Shown piece after piece: positions 42,648-51,209 of a stretch of DNA of 64,000 nt. The notes under the pieces are model-generated. The model was not told the DNA's origin. It saw nothing but the letters and a program-made list of their open reading frames with translations, and did not search any database. Position 1 is the stretch's first letter; each line of letters begins with the position of its first letter. The stretch comes from Balnearium lithotrophicum (lineage in GTDB: Bacteria > Aquificota > Aquificia > Desulfurobacteriales > Desulfurobacteriaceae), in NCBI RefSeq assembly GCF_900182585.1, contig NZ_FXTM01000007.1, positions 1 to 64,000 of the forward strand. Direction: 5' to 3'. Made by a program: the position numbers and the translations under genes.

Positions 42648-42793
42648 TTCTTTAAGTCATTCTATTCCAAGTTCCTTTCAAGACAACTCCTTTTCCTGTA
42701 AATAGGGACAGGGATATTTAAAATTGAAGGATGTTCAAGAATTTATTTTCAGAATTAAACTGCCCTCCTTGAGGAGGGCAGGACTTTAATTAG
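42648..42793. other. Region between the CRISPR array and the aldolase gene
   Basis: A+T-rich, with no coding frame that I would accept. It contains the hairpin listed next and no further repeat copies. Confidence 0.5.
42760..42781. terminator. Terminator downstream of the aldolase gene
   Basis: CTGCCCTCC (42760-42768) pairs with GGAGGGCAG (42773-42781) around TTGA. T-rich sequence follows on the minus strand (TTTAATTCTG) and, less clearly, on the plus strand, so it can stop the aldolase transcript and perhaps the CRISPR transcript. Confidence 0.7.
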
Positions 42794-44170
42794 TTATTCA
42801 GGCTTTTTCTTGTTTATTTTTACGGGCTTAATGTACTTGTCAACTACATCTTTTGTATTAAAGACGTTAAGCTGCTCAAATAGGAAGTTAAACTTGTTCT
42901 TCAAAGCCTCCATCATTGGAGCTTTTACACTCTCTGGCAAGTCCCAAAACTCTTTCTTAAACTTACCAAAAGCCTTTTTCCTTGTTTTATAGATAAACTG
43001 CTGTTCTGTCCATCCTTCCTTCCACTCGTTTTTTAGCTCTGTTTTCAACCAGTTGTAGATTTCTTCCTTAAAGTCCTCCGGTAAATAATCGTAGATTATG
43101 TTTTGAAAACCGGTTGCAAGGTGAATTTCAGCAGTTTTCACCTCTGGAAACTTGTGGAAGAGCTCATCCGGAAGTGTAGAAGCTCCATGCTGAACTGCGC
43201 CAGCCATTGAGTATTTCTTTCTTGCTACCTCTCCGATTCTCTCTAAAACAGAAAAGTCCAACTTCACTTCCGCAACTCTACCATCTGGAAGGGGAATTCC
43301 TCCGTGCTCAGTTCCTGTCTGAACGGAAATTTTGCTTATGTGAGGAATGTTCTCACCGTACTTTTTGAGTTCCTCTAAGTATCCTTCCATGAATGCCTCA
43401 AACTCCTCAGGAGTTGAGTTTTTACCTCCGATATGGCCTATTTCTCCTCCAACGGAAACCGTAACTCCTTCAGGTTCTATTTCCCTTATGAAGGCCGTCA
43501 TTTTTGCAGTGTTTATGTAGTTGTGGAACTGCTGTTCCTTCAACGTTGGTTTGCTGTAGTCAACTAACGTTGATGGGTCTATGTCTATGTTGTAGAAATC
43601 CGCTTCTATAGCTTCCTTTGTTAGTTTCTTTATATTTTCAAGTTCATTTTCAGGGTTCTCCGAATACTTTTTCGCGTTAAACTGGAAGTGGTCTCCCTGA
43701 ATAAAGACCGGACCTCGGAATCCTTCTTTTATTGCTGCTGCTAATACACAGGCAGTATACTCTGCAGGTCTTTGGTCTGTATAGCCTATTTCTGACTTAG
43801 CAATCTCAAGAATAAACGCCCCAACTTCCTTTTCCACTGCAGTTTTAAAAATCTGTCTCATGACGTCGTAAGTCATTCCTCTTATGTTCATTGCAGGAAC
43901 GGTAAACCAGAACGGGAGTTCCTCCTTTGCCATTCCCTTTGTGTAAAGGTCGTGGATTGAGGAGGGAACTATTCCAAGGTCTAAGGCAATGGCTCTTATC
44001 AGCCAACGGGAGAGTTCTTTTTCCCTGTCTCCTCCAAAAACGGCAGTGTAGATAAGGTTATCAATAACCTCTCTTATCTTTTCCTCATCTTTAACAGAAA
44101 CACTGTCCTCCTTGATTTCTACCGTTCCATCAACAGTATTTAAAATTTCCTCGTAAGAGAGCTTTCTCAT
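42794..44170 (-). CDS. Class II fructose-bisphosphate/tagatose-bisphosphate aldolase family, long form
   Basis: A zinc-dependent class II aldolase homologue of about 458 residues, well over the usual 280 to 350. The core motifs are visible: FIQGDHFQF (about 160, with the catalytic Asp and zinc His), VSVGGEIGHIGGKN (about 245-258), GTEHGGIPL, and MAGAVQHGAST (about 323-333, second zinc His). N-terminal (about 1-80) and C-terminal (about 390-458, ending FNTKDVVDKYIKPVKINKK) extensions have no match I recognise. ATG at 44170 fits a GGAGGGA site; the ATG at 44182 would overlap that site. In an autotroph it would serve gluconeogenesis, but substrate is inferred. Confidence 0.82.
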   Translation of the reverse strand: MRKLSYEEILNTVDGTVEIKEDSVSVKDEEKIREVIDNLIYTAVFGGDREKELSRWLIRAIALDLGIVPSSIHDLYTKGMAKEELPFWFTVPAMNIRGMTYDVMRQIFKTAVEKEVGAFILEIAKSEIGYTDQRPAEYTACVLAAAIKEGFRGPVFIQGDHFQFNAKKYSENPENELENIKKLTKEAIEADFYNIDIDPSTLVDYSKPTLKEQQFHNYINTAKMTAFIREIEPEGVTVSVGGEIGHIGGKNSTPEEFEAFMEGYLEELKKYGENIPHISKISVQTGTEHGGIPLPDGRVAEVKLDFSVLERIGEVARKKYSMAGAVQHGASTLPDELFHKFPEVKTAEIHLATGFQNIIYDYLPEDFKEEIYNWLKTELKNEWKEGWTEQQFIYKTRKKAFGKFKKEFWDLPESVKAPMMEALKNKFNFLFEQLNVFNTKDVVDKYIKPVKINKKKPE

Positions 44171-44225
44171 TCTTCCCTCCATCGGTTTTTGTTAGGAAAT
44201 TTTATCAGTTAAAATTTAAATTGCC

Positions 44226-44948
44226 ATGAAGAGAGTTTCTTTTTTAGTTTTTCTCCTTCTTGCATTGAACCTTTTTAGTTGTGGGGAGAGAAGGGGGATT
44301 GTTGTATATCCAACATACAAACACCACTATAGAAGCTGCAAGTATACGTACAGAGTTAAAGGAAAAACTTACTGCGTAAGGAGGAGTTCTAAAGGATTCG
44401 TCCAGATAGGTATAGCCTCGTGGTACGGACCGGGATTTCACGGAAGCAGAACGGCAAGTGGTGAAATATACAACATGTACAAGTTAACGGCAGCCCATAA
44501 AACCCTTCCGTTAGGAACGTACGTAAAGGTAATAAACCTTGAAAACGGAAGGAGCGTAGTAGTAAAGGTCAACGATAGGGGTCCCTTTGTCAGAGGAAGG
44601 ATAATCGACCTTTCCTATGCTGCAGCTAAAAAACTCGGAATGTTAAAGAAGGGAACTGCGAAAGTTAAGATAATTGCCCTTGGAAAGAGGGTAGACCACA
44701 AATTTGAACCTGAAAACTATGAAGTTGGAAGGTTTTACGTTCAAATTGGTGCATTTAAGAATAAGTTTTACGCCTACAGGTTCAGATGGACAGTTTCAAG
44801 AAAACATAGAGTTAAGGTAAGAGTAGTAAAATTGAAAGGTTACTACAGGGTCTTAGCAGGACCTGTTAGTACTTACTCTAAAGCTTTAAGCTTGAAGAAG
44901 AGACTTAGAAAGGAGGGATTAAAGGGGTCTTTCATTATCAACCTATAG
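44226..44948 (+). CDS. rlpA: RlpA-like lipoprotein with SPOR domain
   Basis: RlpA is an outer-membrane lipoprotein that, in some bacteria, cleaves septal glycan strands lacking peptides. The signal is MKRVSFLVFLLLALNLFSC with lipid Cys19. The double-psi beta-barrel shows GIASWYGPGFHGSRTASGEIYNMYKLTAAHKTLPLGTYVKV and VNDRGPFVRGRIIDLSYAAAKKLGM (about 60-140), including the catalytic-type Asp. A C-terminal SPOR domain (about 165-240, FYVQIGAFKNK, YYRVLAGPV) binds denuded peptidoglycan. No ribosome-binding site precedes the ATG, so it may be translated from a leaderless or weak message. Divergent from the aldolase gene. Confidence 0.93.
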   Translation: MKRVSFLVFLLLALNLFSCGERRGIVVYPTYKHHYRSCKYTYRVKGKTYCVRRSSKGFVQIGIASWYGPGFHGSRTASGEIYNMYKLTAAHKTLPLGTYVKVINLENGRSVVVKVNDRGPFVRGRIIDLSYAAAKKLGMLKKGTAKVKIIALGKRVDHKFEPENYEVGRFYVQIGAFKNKFYAYRFRWTVSRKHRVKVRVVKLKGYYRVLAGPVSTYSKALSLKKRLRKEGLKGSFIINL

Positions 44949-44957
44949 GGGGAGAAA

Positions 44958-46925
44958 ATGAAAAAACTTTTAGCCTTAATTTCTGTATTGGGTATTCTCT
45001 CTTCCTGCGGGGGGAGTCTACAGAGTAGTTCTGGAGCTCCCGATAAAATAAACTATCAGACTACAGACAGGAGTTACCTCGTGTTTGACCCGTTTTCAGG
45101 TAAATCAAACCAACCTTTAGGAATTCCTTTTCCAAACGATATCCTTTGGTCTCAGGGGAGCAGAGCTCCAAGCTACGTTTCCTTTGATACCTCGTCAATA
45201 ACAGACCCGGCTAAAAAGGTTTTGTTTGAGGCTATTAACAAACTTCAGATTCAAGGACTGAGTCCCAATACACCCATATTCATTCCGCTCTCCTCAGAAA
45301 CTCCAATTGATTTAAATACGCTGAATAATAGATATCTCCTTGTAGATTTGACAGTTTTGGGAGAGCTTCAGCAGAATCCCTCACTTGCAGGCAGTTTAGT
45401 CCAGTCAGACAGGCTCTACGTAAGGCAGGAGGGAAGATATCTGAAATTTTACCCCGTTAAGCCATTAGAGGCGGGGCATAAGTACCTATTCATTCTTTTA
45501 GACGGAATTAAGGACATACAAGGAAAAACTGTTTTATCACCTCAGATTTACAACGAGATTGAAGGGAAAACTCCCCTTTCAGATGAAAAGCTTGAAGCTC
45601 TAAGGCAGAGTTATCAGTACCTCTACGACAACATTTTCCCTGCCGTTTCAAACCTTATAAACGTTGAACTGAATAGGAATACCGTTCTTGAATCCTTTAC
45701 ATTCACTACAGCCAACAAAACACTCTCCGTTTCCGATATTTCAGTAATGAACAAGTTCCTGAGTGGTGAAATTAACGAACTTAAAATTACTGGTCTTCCG
45801 TACTCGTCCATAGAGAAAGACTATAGAACCTTTGACAGTGAGGATGTTAATAAATCTCCTCTGTACGGAGTGCTCAAAATAGTTCTATCAAACAATCAGC
45901 TCTTAGCACAACTTAGGAACTACAACCTCTTCCCAGCCTTTGATATAACAAAATTGGGAGAACTTTTTGAAAAGGTACAACAAAACGAACAGTTTGACAT
46001 AAAGGACTACGTTAAGTTTATTCCTGTATTTTTTGGAAACAGGGACAGCTACAACGGAACTGTCTACATATTCCAGCACGGACTTGGGAGCAGTAAAGAA
46101 CGTGCAGAAAATCTCTTAACTGATATTAATTTACCTGTTGTTGCAATTGACCTTCCATTTCACGGAGACTACACAAAGCTAACGGAAAACAGCAGTTTTG
46201 AGTGTGGAGAGGGTAAGTGCTACTTAACGGGAAATGTTGCAAGGAACAGACTCAACGTCTATCAGTCTGTTTTTAACCTTAGGCTTTTGGAGCTCCTTTT
46301 AAGAAATGGTGTTTACGATATAGACGGTGATGGAAGTTCTGATAAGGTTAGCCACGTTTACTTTTTAGGTGTTTCAATGGGAGCAATTACAGGTTCAATC
46401 TACTCCCACTTTGGAAGTCCTGAAAAGGTTGTTCTTAATGTGGGAGGAGGTAATTACGTGTCAATAATAGATGCTGCAGAAAACGAACTTATAGAGGGAC
46501 TTCTCAAATCTACGGGAGTTGAGAAAAATACAAACGGTTATGCAGTCCTACTCGGAGTATTCCAGATGATTCTTGACCCTGCAGACCCTGTTTACTTAGG
46601 AATCGACAACGGAACAAATGTAATTCTCCAAAATGCCTGCTGCGATACCGTTGTTCCTTTCATTTCGAACAGAGCTCTATCGGAAAGGGTCGGATTTAGT
46701 CAATTTACAAGACTATCAACCGATGGAGATTTCCAGAACCCTCCATCCTCTCCTAATTGGTACATATTTGGAGACAGTGAAAACTGGGTTCACCACGGCT
46801 TTTTGATTCATACAAATCTTGAAAGTTACCCTGAAGTTCAGGGACACACAACCTTAGAATACGTTGAAAGAGCTGAAAAGGCTGCGAGAAGACAGATTGA
46901 GTCATTCTTCAATGGAGGACAGTAA
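44958..46925 (+). CDS. Surface lipoprotein with alpha/beta-hydrolase domain (VolA/virulence-lipase-like)
   Basis: A 655-residue lipoprotein: MKKLLALISVLGILSSC gives lipid Cys17. The N-terminal half contains a domain with DPFSGKSNQPLGIPFPNDILW and GHKYLFILLDGIKDIQG, a pattern known from VolA-like bacterial virulence-factor lipases. The second half is an alpha/beta hydrolase: IFQHGLGSSKERAENL (oxyanion region), FLGVSMGAITGSIYSHFG with the nucleophile Ser (about 475), a candidate Asp/His pair including NWVHHGFLIH near the end. Esterase or phospholipase activity is likely, substrate unknown. A NACCDT motif is present. It is translated 9 bp after rlpA and overlaps the NifX-like gene (TAATG). Confidence 0.8.
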   Translation: MKKLLALISVLGILSSCGGSLQSSSGAPDKINYQTTDRSYLVFDPFSGKSNQPLGIPFPNDILWSQGSRAPSYVSFDTSSITDPAKKVLFEAINKLQIQGLSPNTPIFIPLSSETPIDLNTLNNRYLLVDLTVLGELQQNPSLAGSLVQSDRLYVRQEGRYLKFYPVKPLEAGHKYLFILLDGIKDIQGKTVLSPQIYNEIEGKTPLSDEKLEALRQSYQYLYDNIFPAVSNLINVELNRNTVLESFTFTTANKTLSVSDISVMNKFLSGEINELKITGLPYSSIEKDYRTFDSEDVNKSPLYGVLKIVLSNNQLLAQLRNYNLFPAFDITKLGELFEKVQQNEQFDIKDYVKFIPVFFGNRDSYNGTVYIFQHGLGSSKERAENLLTDINLPVVAIDLPFHGDYTKLTENSSFECGEGKCYLTGNVARNRLNVYQSVFNLRLLELLLRNGVYDIDGDGSSDKVSHVYFLGVSMGAITGSIYSHFGSPEKVVLNVGGGNYVSIIDAAENELIEGLLKSTGVEKNTNGYAVLLGVFQMILDPADPVYLGIDNGTNVILQNACCDTVVPFISNRALSERVGFSQFTRLSTDGDFQNPPSSPNWYIFGDSENWVHHGFLIHTNLESYPEVQGHTTLEYVERAEKAARRQIESFFNGGQ

Positions 46926-47278
46926 TGAAAATTGCCATTCCTGTAGATGAAAACAAACATCCTCTAAATGTCTTTGGTCCTGCACCTTACTTTTTAATTT
47001 TTAACACAGAGACTAATGAGAGTTACTTAATTAAAAATGTCTACTCCTGTGGGGGGTGTTCAAGTGGATGCGAGGAAGGAAAGAATGCTGCCGATTTACT
47101 CAAGGAAAACGATGTGGATGTCCTCCTGATAGGGGAGATTTCCCGTCCTCCTCTACTTAAACTACTCTCAAAGGGAATTACTGTTTACAGGCTGCCTAAG
47201 GGAATTGAGAATATTGACAAAGCAATTCAAAGTCTTAAGGAAGGTAAGACCGAGATAGTTTATTTAAGTTCAGTTTAA
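46925..47278 (+). CDS. Dinitrogenase iron-molybdenum cofactor biosynthesis domain protein (NifX/NifB-C family)
   Basis: A 117-residue single-domain protein of the NifX/NafY/NifB-C-terminal family: MKIAIPVDENKHPLNVFGPAPYFLIFNTET at the start, CGGCSSGCEEGKNAADLLKENDVDVLLIGEIS in the middle, and GITVYRLPKGIENIDKAIQSLKEG at the end. Members bind iron-molybdenum cofactor precursors in nitrogen fixers, but many small stand-alone forms occur in organisms without nif genes and have no known function. The Cys-Gly-rich CGGCSSGC segment could bind metal. There are no nif genes in the window. It overlaps the lipase stop codon. Confidence 0.82.
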   Translation: MKIAIPVDENKHPLNVFGPAPYFLIFNTETNESYLIKNVYSCGGCSSGCEEGKNAADLLKENDVDVLLIGEISRPPLLKLLSKGITVYRLPKGIENIDKAIQSLKEGKTEIVYLSSV

Positions 47279-47281
47279 GAA

Positions 47282-47298
47282 GGGGGCACAAAGCCCCC
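47282..47298. terminator. Hairpin between convergent genes
   Basis: GGGGGC (47282-47287) pairs with GCCCCC (47293-47298) around ACAAA, between the NifX-like gene and the convergent acs gene. T-runs are poor on both sides, so termination strength is uncertain. Confidence 0.5.
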
Positions 47299-47302
47299 CC
47301 GA

Positions 47303-49198
47303 TTAGTCTTCAAGTGTGGAGAGATCCCCTGGATCCATTCCAAGCTCTTTGGCCTTGAGAACACGCCTCATAATTTTTCCACTTCTTGTCTTTGGAAGCT
47401 TGTCAACAAACTCAATCTCTGAAGGAACTGCGAGAGCTCCAAGTTCCATTTTAACGTGGTACTTAAGGTCATTCACAAGTTTGTCGGAGGCAGCATAGCC
47501 CTCCTTAAGAATTACAAACGCCTTAATCGTCTCTCCCTTAACAGGGTCCGGCTTTCCAATTACTGCAGCTTCTGCAACGGCAGGGTGTGAAACGAGGGCG
47601 GATTCAACCTCCATCGTTCCAATTCTATGACCGGATACGTTGATAACGTCGTCTGCCCTTCCAAGAATCATTATGTATCCGTCAGCGTCCTTAACTGCAA
47701 CGTCCCCCGCAGTGTAGCAGTTTGGAATTGTGTTCCAGTACTGTTCGTACCTCTCTGGATTCTTCCAGATTGTCCTCATCATTGAAGGCCATGGGAACTT
47801 AACAACCAAGAATCCACCTTTATCCGTCTCAACGGGATTTCCTTCCCTATCAACAACATCTGCGATTACTCCAGGAACGGGCTTTCCTGCCTTACCAGGC
47901 TTCATAGGAAGTCCGTCAATAGTTGTAATCATAACTGCACCTGTCTCTGTCTGCCACCAGGTATCAACAATTGGACACTTCTCCTTGCCGATTACCCTGT
48001 AGTACCAGAGCCAAGCCTCAGGGTTTATAGGCTCACCAACAGAACCTAAAAGCCTTAATGATGACAGGTCGTACTTATTGGGCCACTCCTCTCCGGCCCT
48101 CATGAACATTCTAATTGCAGTTGGTGCAGTGTAGAAGATGTTTACTCCGTACTTTTCAATGATTCTCCACCAGCGGCCAAAGTCTGGATAGTTTGGAGCT
48201 CCCTCAGCTATAACCTGTGTCGCTCCTGCTACTAACGGACCGTAAACTATGTAGCTGTGTCCTGTAATCCATCCCGGGTCAGCTGTACACCAGAAGATAT
48301 CGTCCTCTTTCAAGTCAAAGACGGTCTTCATTGAGTAGTAGGTACCTACCATGTATCCACCAGTTGTGTGGAGAACTCCCTTTGGCTTACCTGTAGAACC
48401 GGAAGTGTAGAGTATAAAGAGAGGGTCTTCAGCGTCCATTACTTCAGGCTCGCAGTAGTCCATGTGACCGTCAATAAACTCATAGAAGTCAATTTCCTTT
48501 TCCCCAATCAGGTCAACCTTTGGTTCAAGTCTCCTTAGAACAACAACCTTCTCAACGTAGGGTAGGTCCATAATGGCTTCGTCAACTATTCTCTTTAGGG
48601 GAATGGCCCTTCCCCTTCTGATTGTTACGTCGGCAGTAATTACAAGTTTTGCTTCAGCATCCTCAATCCTGTGCCTTAAGGCAGGAACGCTGAATCCCGC
48701 GTAAACAACGGAGTGGATTGCCCCAATGCGGGCACAGGCAAGCATTGCTGCAACCTGTTCAACAACGAGGGGCATGTAGATAACAACCCTGTCTCCCTTC
48801 TTTATTCTGGCTGCTTTAAGTGCATTTGCAAGTTTGTTGACTAACTTGTAGAGCTCCCCGTAGGTAACAACCTTTTCGTTACCTAACTCATCCTCCCAGA
48901 AGAAGGCAACCTTGTTTCTCTTTCCGTTCTTAACGTGCCTGTCCAGTGCGTTTACAGTAATGTTTGTTTTACCGCCTACAAACCACTTTGCATAGGGGTA
49001 GTTCCACTCAAGAACCTTTTCCCACTTTTTGTACCAGAAGAGTTCCTCTGCAACACTTGCCCAGAAAGCTTCTGGGTCTTCTTTAAACCTGTTGTACTCG
49101 GCCTCATAGTCCTTAACGTTGGCCCTCTCTACAAACTCCTTCGGTGGGTAGATTACATTTTCTTTCTTCAGCAGGTGGTCAAGTTTTTCCTCAGCCAT
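47303..49198 (-). CDS. acs: Acetyl-CoA synthetase (AMP-forming)
   Basis: Acs activates acetate to acetyl-CoA via acetyl-AMP. At 631 residues it has the full ANL-family motifs: [22 protein letters not shown] (P-loop, about 261-282), WWQTETGA (about 416-423), [33 protein letters not shown], and the acetylatable [13 protein letters not shown] with Lys near residue 612. The gene is last in a porin-satP-acs cluster, so the cell can take up and use external acetate. An AGGATAGG sequence precedes the ATG. Confidence 0.97.
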   Translation of the reverse strand: MAEEKLDHLLKKENVIYPPKEFVERANVKDYEAEYNRFKEDPEAFWASVAEELFWYKKWEKVLEWNYPYAKWFVGGKTNITVNALDRHVKNGKRNKVAFFWEDELGNEKVVTYGELYKLVNKLANALKAARIKKGDRVVIYMPLVVEQVAAMLACARIGAIHSVVYAGFSVPALRHRIEDAEAKLVITADVTIRRGRAIPLKRIVDEAIMDLPYVEKVVVLRRLEPKVDLIGEKEIDFYEFIDGHMDYCEPEVMDAEDPLFILYTSGSTGKPKGVLHTTGGYMVGTYYSMKTVFDLKEDDIFWCTADPGWITGHSYIVYGPLVAGATQVIAEGAPNYPDFGRWWRIIEKYGVNIFYTAPTAIRMFMRAGEEWPNKYDLSSLRLLGSVGEPINPEAWLWYYRVIGKEKCPIVDTWWQTETGAVMITTIDGLPMKPGKAGKPVPGVIADVVDREGNPVETDKGGFLVVKFPWPSMMRTIWKNPERYEQYWNTIPNCYTAGDVAVKDADGYIMILGRADDVINVSGHRIGTMEVESALVSHPAVAEAAVIGKPDPVKGETIKAFVILKEGYAASDKLVNDLKYHVKMELGALAVPSEIEFVDKLPKTRSGKIMRRVLKAKELGMDPGDLSTLED

Positions 49199-49222
49199 CC
49201 TATCCTCCTTATTTTTTAATTT

Positions 49223-49765
49223 TTAAGATTGCATGCTCTCCTGTAGAACTGTTTTAAATCCAACGTACATTGCTGAAGCACCGCAGAGAATTCCCTCCCA
49301 TCCGGCAACTGTTTTAATAATAGCAGAGCCTGTAGCATCTCCAAGTGCTAAGAGGAAAAAGAGAATCCAGAGAGTTACAAATACAAACTGGATGTCAAAA
49401 CTGTGTTTTGTCTTAAAGAGGACAATCCAAAGTAGGAATGTGAAGATTCCCCACATTACGAGGTAGGCGACAATTGCTCCTTTCGTTGGTCCTGCCCACC
49501 ATCCCCACTTTGACATTAAGAGAAGGGCTACAAGTGTTTCCCAGAAGAGACCGTACGAGGAGAACGCCAGAGCTCCGAAAGTGTTTCCTTTCTTAAACTC
49601 CATTATTCCCGCAATAATCTGGGCAAGCCCTCCGTAGAAGATTCCCATTGCAAGAATCATAGTTCCCAGTCCTATTAGACCGGCGTTGTGAAGGTTCAGC
49701 AGAACAGTTGTCATACCAAATCCAAAGAGTCCCAACGGAGCTGGGTTTGCAATCCTTCCCTCCAT
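49223..49765 (-). CDS. satP: Acetate uptake transporter, SatP/AceTr (GPR1/FUN34/YaaH) family
   Basis: A 180-residue inner-membrane protein with six membrane segments. The N-terminal signature NPAPLGLFGFGMTTVLLNLHNAG (about 7-29) is the diagnostic NPAPLGL motif of the acetate/succinate transporter family. These proteins form hexameric channels that pass acetate. The downstream acs gene, 24 bp away, provides activation of the imported acetate, which supports the substrate call. ATG follows AAGGGGGTG. Ammonium export has been suggested for some family members but fits the context less well. Confidence 0.93.
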   Translation of the reverse strand: MEGRIANPAPLGLFGFGMTTVLLNLHNAGLIGLGTMILAMGIFYGGLAQIIAGIMEFKKGNTFGALAFSSYGLFWETLVALLLMSKWGWWAGPTKGAIVAYLVMWGIFTFLLWIVLFKTKHSFDIQFVFVTLWILFFLLALGDATGSAIIKTVAGWEGILCGASAMYVGFKTVLQESMQS

Positions 49766-49789
49766 TTCAACACCCCCTTAAAGATTTAT

Positions 49790-51064
49790 TTACCAAAGGT
49801 ATATTGCTGAGGCCATTAACCTCTCACCGTGTTCAACGTTACCCTCGTAGAGGGTTTCCTGATGGTCCCACTCAAGACCAAAGGTTACATTAGGAGCAAA
49901 CTTGTATAGAACGTTTCCAAAAGCCCTCCAGTTCTTCTCGTAACTTCCTGCCTTCTTGGCATCGCTATCATCAGGGTCGTCCATACCCGTTCCAACGTTA
50001 AAGGATACTTTTTCAAAGGGTTTGAGGCTTAACTGAACAAATCCTCCCTTCGTCTCTAACTCCTCAACGTCCGTCCCATCAAGGTAGTGTGGTTTGGTAA
50101 AGACTAAAAAGTCCCTCTTTGTTAATCCCTGTCCTACGTATGCTTCTCCTTTTATTCCCATCGGGAAGAAGAGGTTAAATGGAATGTTCCACTCGGCAGC
50201 TATTAAGTAATCATCTACGTTATCCTTGTACCAAACATCAGTTTTGCCGTCGTTGTTAGTATCTTTTCCTATTTCATCACTTCCGTGTCTGTAAGCACCT
50301 CCCAATGCTAAGTAGAGAGGTTTTCCTGTTCCAAAAATGTCTCCCCTGTAGAAGACTTTAGCTCCTACCCAAGGCATTCTCATTCCAACTTTGTCCGTTG
50401 TTGCAGAGCTCTTCCAGGCCGTTCCCAAAATACCGAATCCGTTTTCAAACGTCTGGGTTACTGTAACCTGAGGAACTCTATCCCATAGGTTACCTGAACC
50501 GCCCATGCTCAAAAAGTCAAGGGTTGAGGCCATTTGAGATGCTATAGGGATGTAATCCTGACCAATCCTGATGTTTGTTCCTTGACCGTTGTTCAGGTTA
50601 ATGTAGGAAAGCCTTATTCTGAATCCTCCGTTGTCATTTCCACTTCCGCCGAGTCCGTAGAAGTCTCCTTCAACCCTTCCGGTTAAATCCCAACCGTTGA
50701 TGTTTCCACCGTTGATGATAAATCCGATTCTCGTGTCCTTCATGTTAAACGTTGTTCTGTCCTGTCTGTATCCACTTCCTTTTTTGAGGTAGGTTATAAA
50801 GGCATCCGTCCCCATGTTGTGGGTGTCGTAGATGGCATCCATTTTTATTTTTCCGTAGATTTTGATACTACTCTTTAAACCTGTCACAGACTTTGCCCCT
50901 ACCCCCTTTTGAGATTCGAGCTCTTGAAGTCTCTCCTGGAGCTTTGCCATCTGTTCCTGGAGTTTTTGGATTTGAGACTTGAGAGCTTCCACCTCATCCT
51001 GGGCAAAGGAAGGAGATACAGAAATGGCCGATACAATGAAAGCTGTGGTAAGTGCTCTTCTCAT
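49790..51064 (-). CDS. Outer-membrane porin with N-terminal coiled coil
   Basis: The signal peptide is MRRALTTAFIVSAISVSPSFAQ (cleavage near 21). A coiled coil follows (DEVEALKSQIQKLQEQMAKLQERLQELES, about 23-51), which probably spans toward the peptidoglycan. The remaining 370 residues alternate aromatic and polar positions as in a beta-barrel (IRLSYINLNNGQGTNIRIGQDYIP, WAGAKVFYRG-type strands) and end with Trp in YLW. Related porins serve phosphate, acetate or other small anions; here the adjacent SatP and Acs make acetate entry the most likely function. The operon promoter has TATAAT on the minus strand at 51154-51149. Confidence 0.85.
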   Translation of the reverse strand: MRRALTTAFIVSAISVSPSFAQDEVEALKSQIQKLQEQMAKLQERLQELESQKGVGAKSVTGLKSSIKIYGKIKMDAIYDTHNMGTDAFITYLKKGSGYRQDRTTFNMKDTRIGFIINGGNINGWDLTGRVEGDFYGLGGSGNDNGGFRIRLSYINLNNGQGTNIRIGQDYIPIASQMASTLDFLSMGGSGNLWDRVPQVTVTQTFENGFGILGTAWKSSATTDKVGMRMPWVGAKVFYRGDIFGTGKPLYLALGGAYRHGSDEIGKDTNNDGKTDVWYKDNVDDYLIAAEWNIPFNLFFPMGIKGEAYVGQGLTKRDFLVFTKPHYLDGTDVEELETKGGFVQLSLKPFEKVSFNVGTGMDDPDDSDAKKAGSYEKNWRAFGNVLYKFAPNVTFGLEWDHQETLYEGNVEHGERLMASAIYLW

Positions 51065-51115
51065 ACCTCCTCCTAAGAAGTTGTTTTTTTCTGAAACAGT
51101 GTGTTGCTATAATTG

Positions 51116-51139
51116 TAACAAAATTTTAAAATTTTGTTA
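51116..51139. repeat. 24-bp perfect A+T-rich palindrome in the porin/regulator intergenic region
   Basis: TAACAAAATTTT is followed directly by its exact reverse complement. It starts 77 bp before the regulator gene and lies just downstream of the predicted start of the porin transcript. It may be an operator for a dimeric regulator or an mRNA hairpin. Confidence 0.6.
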
Positions 51140-51148
51140 TAAGATAGG

Positions 51149-51177
51149 ATTATAAATTTATGTTAAATGAATGCAAA
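51149..51177 (-). promoter_or_regulatory. Predicted promoter of the porin-satP-acs operon
   Basis: On the minus strand TTTGCA (51177-51172) and TATAAT (51154-51149) are separated by 17 bp. Transcription would start near 51142, about 78 bp ahead of the porin ATG. A plus-strand TATAAT at 51108-51113 could serve the regulator gene. Confidence 0.55.
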
Positions 51178-51203
51178 AAACATGTTAAAAAGATGTAAAA
51201 AGG
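51160..51203. promoter_or_regulatory. Four 11-bp direct repeats, candidate PhoB/OmpR-type operator
   Basis: The units ATGTTAAATGA (51160), ATGCAAAAAAC (51171), ATGTTAAAAAG (51182) and ATGTAAAAAGG (51193) begin exactly 11 bp apart. Direct repeats of 11 bp are the binding pattern of PhoB and related winged-helix response regulators. The block overlaps the -35 of the porin promoter and ends 6 bp before the regulator start codon. Confidence 0.65.
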
Positions 51204-51209
51204 GAAAAA

